From assembly GCA_039029355.1 (NCBI GenBank), contig JBCCGI010000002.1:180787-244786 (forward strand): a DNA stretch of 64,000 bases, given 5' to 3'. Made by a program: the position numbers and the translations under genes. Position 1 is the stretch's first letter. Each line of letters opens with the position of its first letter. Positions 55,727-63,927 of this stretch are shown here, one piece after another. Below the pieces are notes generated by a model. That model was not told the DNA's origin, did not search any database, and saw nothing but the letters and a program-made list of their open reading frames with translations. This stretch comes from JBCCGI01 sp039029355. GTDB taxonomy: Bacteria > Planctomycetota > UBA1135 > GCA-002686595.

Positions 55727-57451
55727 ATGCAGCTCCGCGGCAGACGAGCGCTCCTCGCGCTGGTGATCCTGGCCGGCCTCCTGGTGCACGCGTCGTGCCT
55801 GTCCTGGGGTTTCTACGCCGACGACTACGCTCACCAGCTCGTGCTGCACGGCGCGGAACATCCGTCGCTGAAGCCGTGGAACCTTTACGACTTCGGAGCG
55901 TTCCCCCAACCCGGCAGCGCGGACTGGGAGCGCGGTAGCTTCCCCTGGTGGACCGCGCCGGACTGGAAGGTGCGCTTCCTGCGCCCGCTCGCCTCGTGCT
56001 CGCTTTGGCTCGACCACGCGCTGTTCGGGGACCGCGCGCTGGGCTACCACGCGACCGGGCTGGTGCTGTTCGCGCTGCTGCTGTGGGCGTCGCACGGGCT
56101 GTACCGAGCCTGGGGGCTCGCGCCGGGGGCCGCGCTCCTCGCGACGCTGTTCGTCGCGGTCGAGGACGGCGGCACCATCCCGGTGGGCTGGATCGCGAAC
56201 CGCAACTCGCTGGTCGAGGCGCTCTTCGTCGTGCTCGCGGTGCTGGTAGTGGCGCGCGCCAAGCGTGCCTCCGCGGCGACGGTGATGCTGGCGTTCGCGT
56301 TGGCGTTGGGCGCGGCGCTCTCGAAGGAGTCGGGCGTCGTCGCGTTCCCGCTCGTCGCCTTGTCGCTCTTCGCCCGCACCGACGAAACGCCCGCGCGGCT
56401 GAAGCTCGCGGCCGCGGGCGCATCGGTCGCCTGCGCGCTCGGCTACGTCGCCCTGCTGGTCGGCGCGGAGTACGGCGCGCACAGCGCGTTCTACCCCACG
56501 CCCTGGGGGGAACCGGCGGCCTTCGTGCGCGGCCTCGTGCTGCTGCTGGGCACGGCGCCCCCCGCGATGGCGTCGCCGTTTCCACCGGATGTGTTCTGGA
56601 TCGCCCCGGAGCTGGCGCAGGCGGCGGTCTGGGGCTCGCTGGTACTCATCCCGGTCTACTTCACCGGCGCGGCGTCGGTCGCGCTCCGCCTGCCGCGCGC
56701 GACTCCCTTCCTCCTTTGGACGCTGGCCACGCTCGCCCCGCAGGGAGGGGCGCCGCTCTCGGACCGCCTGCTGCTCGTCCCGATGATCGGGTTCGCGCCG
56801 CTGCTAGCGCTGGCGGTGACGCGCGGGCGGGCGGCGGGGGGCTGGCGCCGCGTGGGCGCGTGGGTGCTGTTCGCCCTCGCGGGACCGCTGTCGGCGCTCT
56901 CGTGCTTCGGGCGCGGGGTGCAGTTCACGGAGATCTCCGCGCGCCTCCGCGCGGTGGTGCTCGAAGCCGAGGTCGGGGCGCCGGAGCTCGGACAGCGCGA
57001 CGTGTTCGTGCTGAACTCGCCGAGCGCCGTCGCGACGCTGATGCCGCTCCCGACCTGGGTGCGCGAGACCGGCGACGAGGGCGTGCGCTTCTGGTTGCTT
57101 CAGCTCGGCAAGCGTGAGCTGACGTGGACCCGGACCGGCGCGTCGACCTTCGAGCTGCGCTCGGAGGGAGCGGCGTTCCTGACCGGCCCGGTCGAAGCGG
57201 TCTTCCTGGGCGAGCCGCCGCGGAGCCTCGCGGGGCGCTCGTGGGAGACCTCGCTCTTCCGCGTCGAGGCGCTCGAGGCCGAGCCGCAGGGGCTGCGGAG
57301 CGTGCGCTTCACGCTGAGCTCCGACCTGGACCGCCCGGGAGTGCGCTTCCTCGCCTGGGACGGCGAGCGGCTCGCGCGCGTCGCGACGCCCGCGGTCGGC
57401 GAGTCGGTCAGGGTGCCCGCCGCAGAGCCGCTCCAGCCCTTCTTCCCATGA
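55727..57451 (+). CDS. Polytopic membrane protein, probable GT-C-type glycosyltransferase
   Basis: 574 residues from ATG 55727. About nine or ten membrane helices fill residues 8-395. The first loop after helix 1 has FYADDYAH (Asp32-Asp33), the acidic pair expected in the first extracytoplasmic loop of GT-C enzymes using lipid-linked sugars; GWIANRNSLVEALFVVLAVL follows as in planctomycete members. The C-terminal 170 residues form a soluble beta-rich domain. No donor or acceptor can be named. Its end overlaps the convergent DUF2238 gene by 44 bases. Confidence 0.75.
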   Translation: MQLRGRRALLALVILAGLLVHASCLSWGFYADDYAHQLVLHGAEHPSLKPWNLYDFGAFPQPGSADWERGSFPWWTAPDWKVRFLRPLASCSLWLDHALFGDRALGYHATGLVLFALLLWASHGLYRAWGLAPGAALLATLFVAVEDGGTIPVGWIANRNSLVEALFVVLAVLVVARAKRASAATVMLAFALALGAALSKESGVVAFPLVALSLFARTDETPARLKLAAAGASVACALGYVALLVGAEYGAHSAFYPTPWGEPAAFVRGLVLLLGTAPPAMASPFPPDVFWIAPELAQAAVWGSLVLIPVYFTGAASVALRLPRATPFLLWTLATLAPQGGAPLSDRLLLVPMIGFAPLLALAVTRGRAAGGWRRVGAWVLFALAGPLSALSCFGRGVQFTEISARLRAVVLEAEVGAPELGQRDVFVLNSPSAVATLMPLPTWVRETGDEGVRFWLLQLGKRELTWTRTGASTFELRSEGAAFLTGPVEAVFLGEPPRSLAGRSWETSLFRVEALEAEPQGLRSVRFTLSSDLDRPGVRFLAWDGERLARVATPAVGESVRVPAAEPLQPFFP

Positions 57452-58055
57452 CGAGGAGCGCCAGCGCTATCACCCCGCCGAGCGCGGCGAGCGCGGAGTC
57501 CTTGTGCGCGTCCCACGCGTCGCCCTGCTGGCCGAGATAGCGGTCGGCGGTCTCGGGCGCGAAGATCAGTGCCATGCTCCACTCGATCAACTCGTAGGCG
57601 AGCGAGGCGGCCAGGATCAGCTCGAGCGCAAACCACGAAGCCCACCCACGCCGCGGCCGCGCCAGGCGCGCGAGCACCTCGCGGAACGGGTAGAAGCACA
57701 GCAGGCCGAAGCTGAAGTGCACGAAGCGGTCGAAGTGGTTGCGCCGCCAGCCGAGCTCCTCGCCCAGCCGGACGCCGAAGAGCGCCTCGGTCCAGTCGTC
57801 GTACGGCGTGAACGTGTACACCCAGCGCGCCCCCACGACGTGCAGCAGCAGGAACGCGATGAAGAGCGTGAACGACGCGTTCGACAGCGGAAGGCGTCGC
57901 GCCGTGGCGACGAGCAGCAACGCCGACAGCACGGTCGGGATGTGCTGCAGCACCTGGTCCTCGGGATAGCGCGGATTCCAGCTCAGCACGAGCGTCGCCA
58001 TAACGAAGGCGACGAACAGCACGCCCTGATAGCGGGAGAAGCCCGGCCAGCTCAA
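57408..58055 (-). CDS. DUF2238 (YjdF-like) membrane protein
   Basis: 215 residues from TTG 58055, which overlaps the upstream stop as TTGA; this start is chosen for that coupling and for the family's usual length. Six membrane spans are visible. Family wording: FTPYDDWTEALFGVRLGEELGWRRNHFDRFVHFSFGLLCFYPFRE and LAYELIEWSMALIF. The role of the family is unknown. Its 3' end runs 44 bases under the GT-C-like gene on the other strand. Confidence 0.88.
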   Translation of the reverse strand: MSWPGFSRYQGVLFVAFVMATLVLSWNPRYPEDQVLQHIPTVLSALLLVATARRLPLSNASFTLFIAFLLLHVVGARWVYTFTPYDDWTEALFGVRLGEELGWRRNHFDRFVHFSFGLLCFYPFREVLARLARPRRGWASWFALELILAASLAYELIEWSMALIFAPETADRYLGQQGDAWDAHKDSALAALGGVIALALLVMGRRAGAALRRAP

Positions 58056-58612
58056 CGCCCGGTCCCGGGCTGCCGCAGGTGCTCCACGAGCGCCTCCACG
58101 CACCGCGCGACCTGGTCGAAGGTGCGTCCGAAGTCCGCGCCTTCCAGCACGGGGTCGGCGATCTCCTCCTCGCGCCCAAGCAGCTGCATCAACAGGAAGG
58201 CGCGCCCGCGCTCCGCGTCGAGCGGCTCGAGGTGATGCCAGCGCATGCCGAAGAGCACCGCCGACGGGTCGACGCGCGCCAGGCCGTCGTCGACGTGCGT
58301 CGGGCGGAAGCCCTCGATCCGAGCGCGGTCGACACCCCGCGCGCCCAGCGCCAAGGCCGTCTCGGGGAAGATGCGGTCGTTGCGGTAGGTCGTCGCGAGC
58401 GAGCGGATCGCCAGGGGCAGACCGAGGTGATGGGCGTAGAGGTCGGCGAAGGCGGACCGGACCATGTTACCGGAGCAGAGGAAGACGACCTCGTGCGCCC
58501 GCCCGAGGGCTGCTTGAAGCTGGGGGTCCACGCCGGGATGCTCCGCGATCCGGCGCGCCGCGCAAAGCCCGATCCGGATCGAGGGGCCCGGGCCAGCCCT
58601 TGCGGCTTCCAT
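58052..58612 (-). CDS. Low-molecular-weight phosphotyrosine-phosphatase-family protein
   Basis: 186 residues from ATG 58612; the first 38 residues are extra relative to the family, and a GTG near residue 28 is an alternative start. VVFLCSGNMVRS (Cys46 to Arg52, CX5R(S)) is the phosphate-binding loop; the general acid Asp may lie in EEEIADPVLE. Proteins of this fold are protein tyrosine phosphatases or arsenate reductases; the central PAxxL-type motifs are altered, so the exact activity is uncertain. The DUF2238 start overlaps its stop. Confidence 0.83.
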   Translation of the reverse strand: MEAARAGPGPSIRIGLCAARRIAEHPGVDPQLQAALGRAHEVVFLCSGNMVRSAFADLYAHHLGLPLAIRSLATTYRNDRIFPETALALGARGVDRARIEGFRPTHVDDGLARVDPSAVLFGMRWHHLEPLDAERGRAFLLMQLLGREEEIADPVLEGADFGRTFDQVARCVEALVEHLRQPGTGR

Positions 58613-58735
58613 CGCGCCACCGGAGCCTCGGCCCAGGCGGCCTCCCTGGCGCCTGCTCCGGCGTCGCTCCGACGCCGCCCTAACGTCGCGCTAGCGCCGG
58701 CCCTGGCTCAGGCCCTAGCTCTGGCCCTGGCGCTC

Positions 58736-58771
58736 GCTCTGGAGTCCGCTCTGGAGCTCGCTCTGGAGCCG
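58736..58771. repeat. Three tandem 12-bp repeats (GCTCTGGAGNCN) upstream of the ATPase operon
   Basis: GCTCTGGAGTCC, GCTCTGGAGCTC and GCTCTGGAGCCG follow each other without gaps. Related CTCTGGCCCTGG-type stretches lie just before (from about 58699). No coding role is seen on either strand in this 286-base gap. Confidence 0.75.
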
Positions 58772-58853
58772 GACCAGGCGCGCCCCCCTGGCGTCCCGAG
58801 CCCACATCAAAGCCCGCCCCACCCTCACCACGCTCCAACGAGCCCCGCTTCAC

Positions 58854-58877
58854 GTATTATACTTGATCGTATAATAC
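58854..58877 (+). promoter_or_regulatory. AT-rich perfect inverted repeat with TATAAT box before ATPase operon
   Basis: GTATTATAC, spacer TTGATC, GTATAATAC: a perfect 9-bp inverted repeat. The second arm holds a consensus -10 box TATAAT (58870-58875), 23 bases before the ATPase ATG. The stretch stands out as AT-rich in about 70% GC DNA. A promoter overlapped by a repressor operator is the likely reading; no -35 box of good match is seen at 17 bases. Confidence 0.6.
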
Positions 58878-58898
58878 AGCCCCGTATACTCCACCCTC

Positions 58899-60248
58899 AT
58901 GGACACGACCTTCCTCGGACGCGAGCGCGAGCTCAGCGTGCTGGACGAGCTTGCCGATTCCGGCCGCCCCGAGCTGTTCGTGCTGTACGGACGGCGCCGG
59001 GTCGGCAAAACCGAGCTGCTCCAGCAGCTCTGCACCCGCCGCAAGGCGGTGTACTTCCTCGCGGCCCAGGTGCGCGACAAGGACAACCTCGAGGCCTTCC
59101 GCTCGGCGCTGCAGGAAGGGCTGGGCGACGCGCTGGTCGAGAACGTCCAGTTCGCCGACTGGTCAGCGGCCCTCGGCTACGCCGCAGAGCGCGCGGGGGA
59201 CGAGCGGGTGGTCGTCGTGCTCGACGAGTTCCCCTACCTGTGCGAGGCGAACAAGGGCCTCCCGTCGCTGCTGCAGCGCTTCTGGGATCAGCGCGGCAAG
59301 AGCTCGTCGCTGATGCTGGTGCTCTGCGGCAGCCAGATGTCCTTCATGGAGCGCGAGGTGCTGGCCGAGCGCTCGCCGCTCTTCGGACGGCGGACCGGCC
59401 AGCGGCGCCTGCTTCCGCTGGCGCCTTCGGAGGCGCTGGCGTTCTTTCCGTCGTGGCCGATGCGCGACCGGGTGCTGGCCTACGGGATCCTCGGCGGCAT
59501 GCCGGCGTACCTCAAGCGCTTCGACGGCGACGACGAGCTGAGCGCCAACCTGGCGCGCGAGATGCTGCGCCCCGAGGGCTACCTCTTCGACGAGGTGCAG
59601 TTCCTGCTGCGGTCCGAGCTGTCGTCGCCGCACACCTACAACAGCATCCTGGCCGCGGTCGCGCGCGGGTCGGAGCGCGTCGGCGACATCGCGCTGTCGG
59701 TGGGCGTGGACTCCCCCACCGCGAACAAGTACCTGCACGTGCTGCGCGAGCTCTACCTGGTCGAGCGTGCGGTGCCGCTGACCGATCCCGACCCGCTGCG
59801 CTCGCGGCGGGGCACCTATCGGATCCTCGATCGCTTCCTGGCCTTCCACTTCCGCCACCTGCAGCCACACCTGTCGCTGATCGAGGCGGGCCGCGGAGCG
59901 CGCGTCTACGAGGAGTTCATCGAGCCCGACCTCGAGCGCATCCTCGACGACGCGTGGACCGACTTCGTGCTCGAGCACCTCGCGCGCGAGGCCGCCGAGC
60001 TCGTGGGCGACGAGATCGCCGAGACCGGACGCCACGCCGGCAAGGCGGTCCGCGCCCTCGGAAGGACGGTCGACGGCCGGGGCGTGGTCGCCGCGCTGAC
60101 CGGGCCTTCGGGCAAGCCCCCGGCCGGCTTCGCGGCCGAGACCGAGGAGCTGCGCAGCGTCTTCCCCGACGTCGTCGCGCTGCTCTACACCCCGACCGAC
60201 GACCCCGAAGCTCCGCTCTCGGTGCGCCGCGCCGGAGGAGGCTCCTGA
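58899..60248 (+). CDS. DUF234-type AAA ATPase
   Basis: 449 residues from ATG 58899. Walker A GRRRVGKTEL (Lys37), Walker B VVVVLDEFPYL (Asp109-Glu110), sensor-like LVLCGSQMSFM and then winged-helix wording (ILAAVARGSERVGDIALSVGVDSPTANKYLHVLRELYLVER). The C-terminus (YRILDRFLAFHFRHLQPHLSLIEAG) is the usual entry to the DUF234/PD-(D/E)xK region of this family, common in archaea and in mobile bacterial loci, but the expected E-x-D nuclease signature (EIDVVA-like) is not there. Its stop overlaps the next ATG (TGATG). The role of the family is not settled. Confidence 0.88.
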   Translation: MDTTFLGRERELSVLDELADSGRPELFVLYGRRRVGKTELLQQLCTRRKAVYFLAAQVRDKDNLEAFRSALQEGLGDALVENVQFADWSAALGYAAERAGDERVVVVLDEFPYLCEANKGLPSLLQRFWDQRGKSSSLMLVLCGSQMSFMEREVLAERSPLFGRRTGQRRLLPLAPSEALAFFPSWPMRDRVLAYGILGGMPAYLKRFDGDDELSANLAREMLRPEGYLFDEVQFLLRSELSSPHTYNSILAAVARGSERVGDIALSVGVDSPTANKYLHVLRELYLVERAVPLTDPDPLRSRRGTYRILDRFLAFHFRHLQPHLSLIEAGRGARVYEEFIEPDLERILDDAWTDFVLEHLAREAAELVGDEIAETGRHAGKAVRALGRTVDGRGVVAALTGPSGKPPAGFAAETEELRSVFPDVVALLYTPTDDPEAPLSVRRAGGGS

Positions 60249-60595
60249 TGTCGATCGACAAGAACTTCAACGAGTACTTTGGGGCGCTCGACCGCGCCGG
60301 GAATGAGGATCGCTGCTTCCTCTGCCGCCGCTCTCCGGCCGACGTGAAGCTCTTCTTCGGCTTTCACGAGGACGGCACTCCGCTGGAAGCCGAGTCGTTC
60401 GGGCTCGAGGACGTCGTGCTCGGCGACCTCGACATCATGAGCTATCGCGGCACGCGTCCGATTTGCGCGGTGTGCCAGCTCAACTTCGACACGATCTTCC
60501 TGGCCGAGAACGGGCGCGCAGTGCTCGACCAGCTGCTGCACGAGATGGAGCACGACCGCGACCGCCTGTGGATGCGCGAAGACCCCTCGGCCTGA
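60248..60595 (+). CDS. Four-cysteine (zinc-ribbon-like) partner of the ATPase
   Basis: 115 residues from ATG 60248, sharing one base with the ATPase stop. Cys23-x2-Cys26 (RCFLCRR) and Cys73-x2-Cys76 (ICAVCQL) form two CxxC knuckles 46 residues apart, enough for one zinc site. Other parts: DKNFNEYFGALDRAG, FGLEDVVLGDLDIMSYRG, and a C-terminal charged helix (LHEMEHDRDRLWM). No family recognised. Tight coupling to the ATPase argues for a shared complex. Confidence 0.7.
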   Translation: MSIDKNFNEYFGALDRAGNEDRCFLCRRSPADVKLFFGFHEDGTPLEAESFGLEDVVLGDLDIMSYRGTRPICAVCQLNFDTIFLAENGRAVLDQLLHEMEHDRDRLWMREDPSA

Positions 60596-60598
60596 CCG

Positions 60599-61876
60599 TC
60601 AGAGGACCTTCATCAGCTCGTCCGCGATCCGCTGGGCGAACAGGATCATCCCCGGGCCGCGGAAGTGGCAGCCATCGAAGTAGGCCTCGTCCTCGAACTC
60701 GGCGAAGGTGTCGCTGCCGTCGACGAAGAGCACGCCCGCATCGAGGAGCCGCTGGCCCGCCTCGCGCAGGCGCGGATAGCCGAGCTCCACCCCGCGCTTC
60801 CAGGTCGGCTTCACGTGGCCGATCTCGACCTCTCGCTCGGTCAGCGGCTTGCTGCCCGTGTCGTGGAGCGTGGGCTGGAGCACGTGCAAGTACGGGATGC
60901 CGCGCTGCTCGCAGAGCGCGTGGATCTGCAGCGAGGACTCGACCCACGAGTCGACGATCAGGTCCATCGCCTCCACATGCGTGCCGACGAACTCCGGTCC
61001 CTGGGCGGGGTCGCGCTGGTCGCTGGCGCCGCCCTCGCGCTTGGTCTTGGGCACCGAGGCCGTGATCTCGTCCTGCACGGCGGTCCACCGGCCGCGCAGT
61101 GATGCCACGCGACTGCCCACCCAGCGCCCTAGGATGGCGCTCTTGTCGAGGTGCCAGGAGAGCGCGCGGTCGACCTCGCGCGTGAGCTCGTCCTGCAGCC
61201 CCAGGACGGTGGCGAAGCGGCGGATCTGGTCCTCGCTGCGCGAGAGCCCACCCGCCACCGGCCCGTACCGCGCCCAGTGCGGGAAGAGCGGGTGCGACCC
61301 CAGCGCGAAGTTGTCCGCACCGAGAGCCACCTCGTTGAAGCCGTCGATGTTGAGTACCGCGTCAGGCCGGTAGCCGAGGTTCAGCAGGTAGCTCAGCTTC
61401 ATCACCATCTGCGGCTGCTTGTACGAGCCGTGCGAGTGGTTCAGGAGCACGACCTGCCGCTTGCGCAGCTCCGGATCCTCGTGCAGCCGGCGCTGGATCG
61501 TGACGCCGCCCTTCGAGCTCGTGAGGCCGGCGACGGATCCGCCGAGGATCAGCAGCTCGAACTGGCGGTCGAAGTTGCCGTTCGCGTAGTGGTCCAGGTC
61601 GCTGTTGATCTGCCGCATCTGGTTGGAGACAGCCGCCCAGCCGAAGTAGGGATGGACGCCGGTCACCTGGCCCTTCCCGAGCTTCTCCCCGCCCGGGCCG
61701 CCCCCCCCGCCGTGCATCGGCGAGAGCATGGCGTCGCGGACGTCGCTCCACTCCTGCCGCGTCGCGGTCGCGCTGTAGGCTTCGCCGCGCACCCGGAAGG
61801 CCGCCCGGACGACGAGCTCGCCGACCAGCAGCCACACCGGCACCAGCGCCAGAGCGAGGAGGACCTTCTTGCGCAT
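60599..61876 (-). CDS. Membrane-anchored SGNH-hydrolase-like protein (paralog of 20670-21923)
   Basis: 425 residues from ATG 61876. An N-terminal membrane span (VLLALALVPVWLLVGELVV) is followed by LLILGGSVAGLT (block I), HGSYKQPQMVMKLSYLLNLGYRPDAVLNIDGFNEVALG, YLHVLQPTLHDTGSKPLTERE and YFDGCHFRGPGMILFAQRIADEL with the Asp/His pair. The same blocks in the same order occur in the 20670-21923 product. Likely an extracytoplasmic esterase or O-acyl enzyme; the substrate is unknown. It ends four bases from the convergent zinc-ribbon gene. Confidence 0.82.
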   Translation of the reverse strand: MRKKVLLALALVPVWLLVGELVVRAAFRVRGEAYSATATRQEWSDVRDAMLSPMHGGGGGPGGEKLGKGQVTGVHPYFGWAAVSNQMRQINSDLDHYANGNFDRQFELLILGGSVAGLTSSKGGVTIQRRLHEDPELRKRQVVLLNHSHGSYKQPQMVMKLSYLLNLGYRPDAVLNIDGFNEVALGADNFALGSHPLFPHWARYGPVAGGLSRSEDQIRRFATVLGLQDELTREVDRALSWHLDKSAILGRWVGSRVASLRGRWTAVQDEITASVPKTKREGGASDQRDPAQGPEFVGTHVEAMDLIVDSWVESSLQIHALCEQRGIPYLHVLQPTLHDTGSKPLTEREVEIGHVKPTWKRGVELGYPRLREAGQRLLDAGVLFVDGSDTFAEFEDEAYFDGCHFRGPGMILFAQRIADELMKVL

Positions 61877-61977
61877 GGCGATAGCCTAGCCACGACGCGC
61901 CCCGCGCGGGAGCCGAGGGGCGCGAAGGATCGCGCGCCGCCCCACCCATCGAAGGGCCCGGACGGTATTCTCCCGCC

Positions 61978-63807
61978 GTGGATTCCCCCGCGAGAGGTCG
62001 ACTCGGACGCTTGCTGGCGAGCCTGGGGTTGGAGCACCTCGGCTCGGTGGGCAAGTGGGTCTTCATCGCGACGCTGATCGGCCTCGTCGGCGGCGTCGCG
62101 GCGGTGATCTTCGAGCACCTGATCCAGCTCGTCGCCCAGAACGTCCTCGTCCGGCCCGCTTCGGTCGAGGGCGAGGGCGCGTCGAGCGCCGTCGGCTGGC
62201 GGTCGCTGCTCTTCCTGCTTGTGCCCGCGGCGGGCGGGTATGCGGCCGTTTGGCTCTCGATGCGCTTCGCGCCCGACGCCCGCGGCCACGGCACCGAGCA
62301 GATGATCCGCTCCTTCCACGAGAAGGACGGCGAGGTCCAGAAGCCCACGATCCTGGTCAAGGCGGTGGCGAGCGCAGTGACCATCGGCTCCGGCGGCTCG
62401 GGAGGGCAGGAAGGCCCCGTCGCACAGATCGGCGCCGGCATCGGCAGCGCGATCGCCGACACCCTGCGGCTCCCCCACCGCGACCGGCGCATCTTCCTGC
62501 TCGCCGGCGCCAGCGCGGGGATCGGGGCACTGTTCTGCGCGCCGCTGGGCGGGGCCCTGTTCGCGCCCGAGGTGCTCTACAAGAAGCCCGAGTACGAGGG
62601 CGAGGCGATCATCCCCTGCATCATCGCGTCGATCGTCGCCTTCACGACGCGCACGTCGATCACCGCCGAGTCGCGGGTGATCGAGATCGCCCCCGAGGTC
62701 CAGAGCGCGCTCCGCTTCGGGGACTGGCGCGAGCTGCTGCTGTACCTGGCGCTCGCCCTCGCCTGCACGCTCATCAGCTTCATCTACGTCAAGACGTTCA
62801 AGGGCGTCCACGGGCTCTTCGAGCGCCTGAAGCTCCTCAGCGCGCCCCAGCGTGGCGCGCTGGGCGGCCTCCTCCTCGGCGTGCTGGCGCTGGCGATCGC
62901 GCCGACGGCGGGTAGCCACGGGGTGTTCTTCGGCGGCTACGGGCTGATGCGCGGGTCGATCGGCAACGACCTCGGCGTAGGGCTGCTCGGACTACTGATC
63001 GGCGCGAAGATCCTGGGCACGTCGTTCACGATCGGGTCGGGTGGATCGGGCGGGCTGTTCGCCCCGTCGCTCGCGATCGGCGCGATGACCGGGGCACTGG
63101 TGGGCAGGGGCGGGGCCGAGCTGCTGCCGTGGCTCGACGTCGAGCCGGCCTGCTTCGCCTTCGTCGGCATGGGCGGATTCTTCGCGGGAGTCGCGAAGAC
63201 GCCCATCGCATCGATCATCATCGTGTGCGAGATGACGGGGAGCTATGGGCTGCTGGCGCCGCTCATGTTGGTGTCGGTGCTGCATCTGTTGCTGGCGACG
63301 CGGTGGTCGATCTACGACACGCAGGTCGCAGGGCTGGTGGATTCACCGGCGCACGCGGGGGAGTTCGTGGTCGACGTGCTCGAGGGGATGAAGGTCGGCG
63401 ACCTCCTGGAGCGTTTCGCGAAGCCGACGCTGGTGTCGGAGAACACGACGCTCCGGCGGGCGCTGGAGATCGTGGCGGCGTCGCGGAGTACGTACTTCCC
63501 GGTGGTGGACAAGGAAGAGCGGCTGGTCGGGATCTTCGGGCTGACGGACATCCGACGCATCTTCCAGGAGGAGGAGATCGCGGATCTCGTGATCGTGCGC
63601 GACTTCATGGTGGAGGACGTGGTGACGGTGACGCCGGAGCACACGCTTGATGAGGCGCTGCAGCGGTTGAACGAGCGGGCGATCGCGCAGTTGCCGGTGG
63701 TGGATGCGGAGAATCCGCGGCGGGTGGTTGGGATGTTGTCGCGGAACAACTTGGGGGCGGCTTATCACACGAAGTTGCGGGAGTTGCAGCGGGCGGGGAC
63801 GGCTTAG
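61978..63807 (+). CDS. ClC-family anion channel/transporter with C-terminal CBS pair
   Basis: 609 residues from GTG 61978. About ten membrane helices cover residues 25-440. TIGSGGSGGQEGPVAQIGAGIGS contains the GxEGP gate motif with Glu145, typical of one bacterial ClC branch. SFTIGSGGSGGLFAPSLAIGAMTG and GMGGFFAGVAKTPIASIIIVCEMTGSY are further family blocks. Two CBS domains follow (about 475-540 and 545-605, VGDLLERFAKPTLVSENTTLRRALEI; VEDVVTVTPEHTLDEALQRL) and may sense nucleotides. It moves chloride or related anions; the gating Glu suggests exchange with protons. The last 550 bases have a clear excess of G at third positions compared with the rest of the gene. Confidence 0.95.
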   Translation: MDSPARGRLGRLLASLGLEHLGSVGKWVFIATLIGLVGGVAAVIFEHLIQLVAQNVLVRPASVEGEGASSAVGWRSLLFLLVPAAGGYAAVWLSMRFAPDARGHGTEQMIRSFHEKDGEVQKPTILVKAVASAVTIGSGGSGGQEGPVAQIGAGIGSAIADTLRLPHRDRRIFLLAGASAGIGALFCAPLGGALFAPEVLYKKPEYEGEAIIPCIIASIVAFTTRTSITAESRVIEIAPEVQSALRFGDWRELLLYLALALACTLISFIYVKTFKGVHGLFERLKLLSAPQRGALGGLLLGVLALAIAPTAGSHGVFFGGYGLMRGSIGNDLGVGLLGLLIGAKILGTSFTIGSGGSGGLFAPSLAIGAMTGALVGRGGAELLPWLDVEPACFAFVGMGGFFAGVAKTPIASIIIVCEMTGSYGLLAPLMLVSVLHLLLATRWSIYDTQVAGLVDSPAHAGEFVVDVLEGMKVGDLLERFAKPTLVSENTTLRRALEIVAASRSTYFPVVDKEERLVGIFGLTDIRRIFQEEEIADLVIVRDFMVEDVVTVTPEHTLDEALQRLNERAIAQLPVVDAENPRRVVGMLSRNNLGAAYHTKLRELQRAGTA

Positions 63808-63927
63808 GGGGGGGGCGGGTCTAGGAGGGCGCGGGCGGTCGGTGGGCTGCTTGAGACATCGGGTCTTTCGGGGGCCCTGGAAGGCGCGCTTGGGTTGGGG
63901 GACGGTCGCGGCGGGGCGGCGAGGGGT

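Noticed and set aside
58079..60595. 838-codon frame that ends in the zinc-ribbon protein
   Set aside because: The first 723 codons are antisense to the phosphatase or out of frame with the ATPase; the ATG at 60248 overlaps the ATPase stop as expected for the real start.
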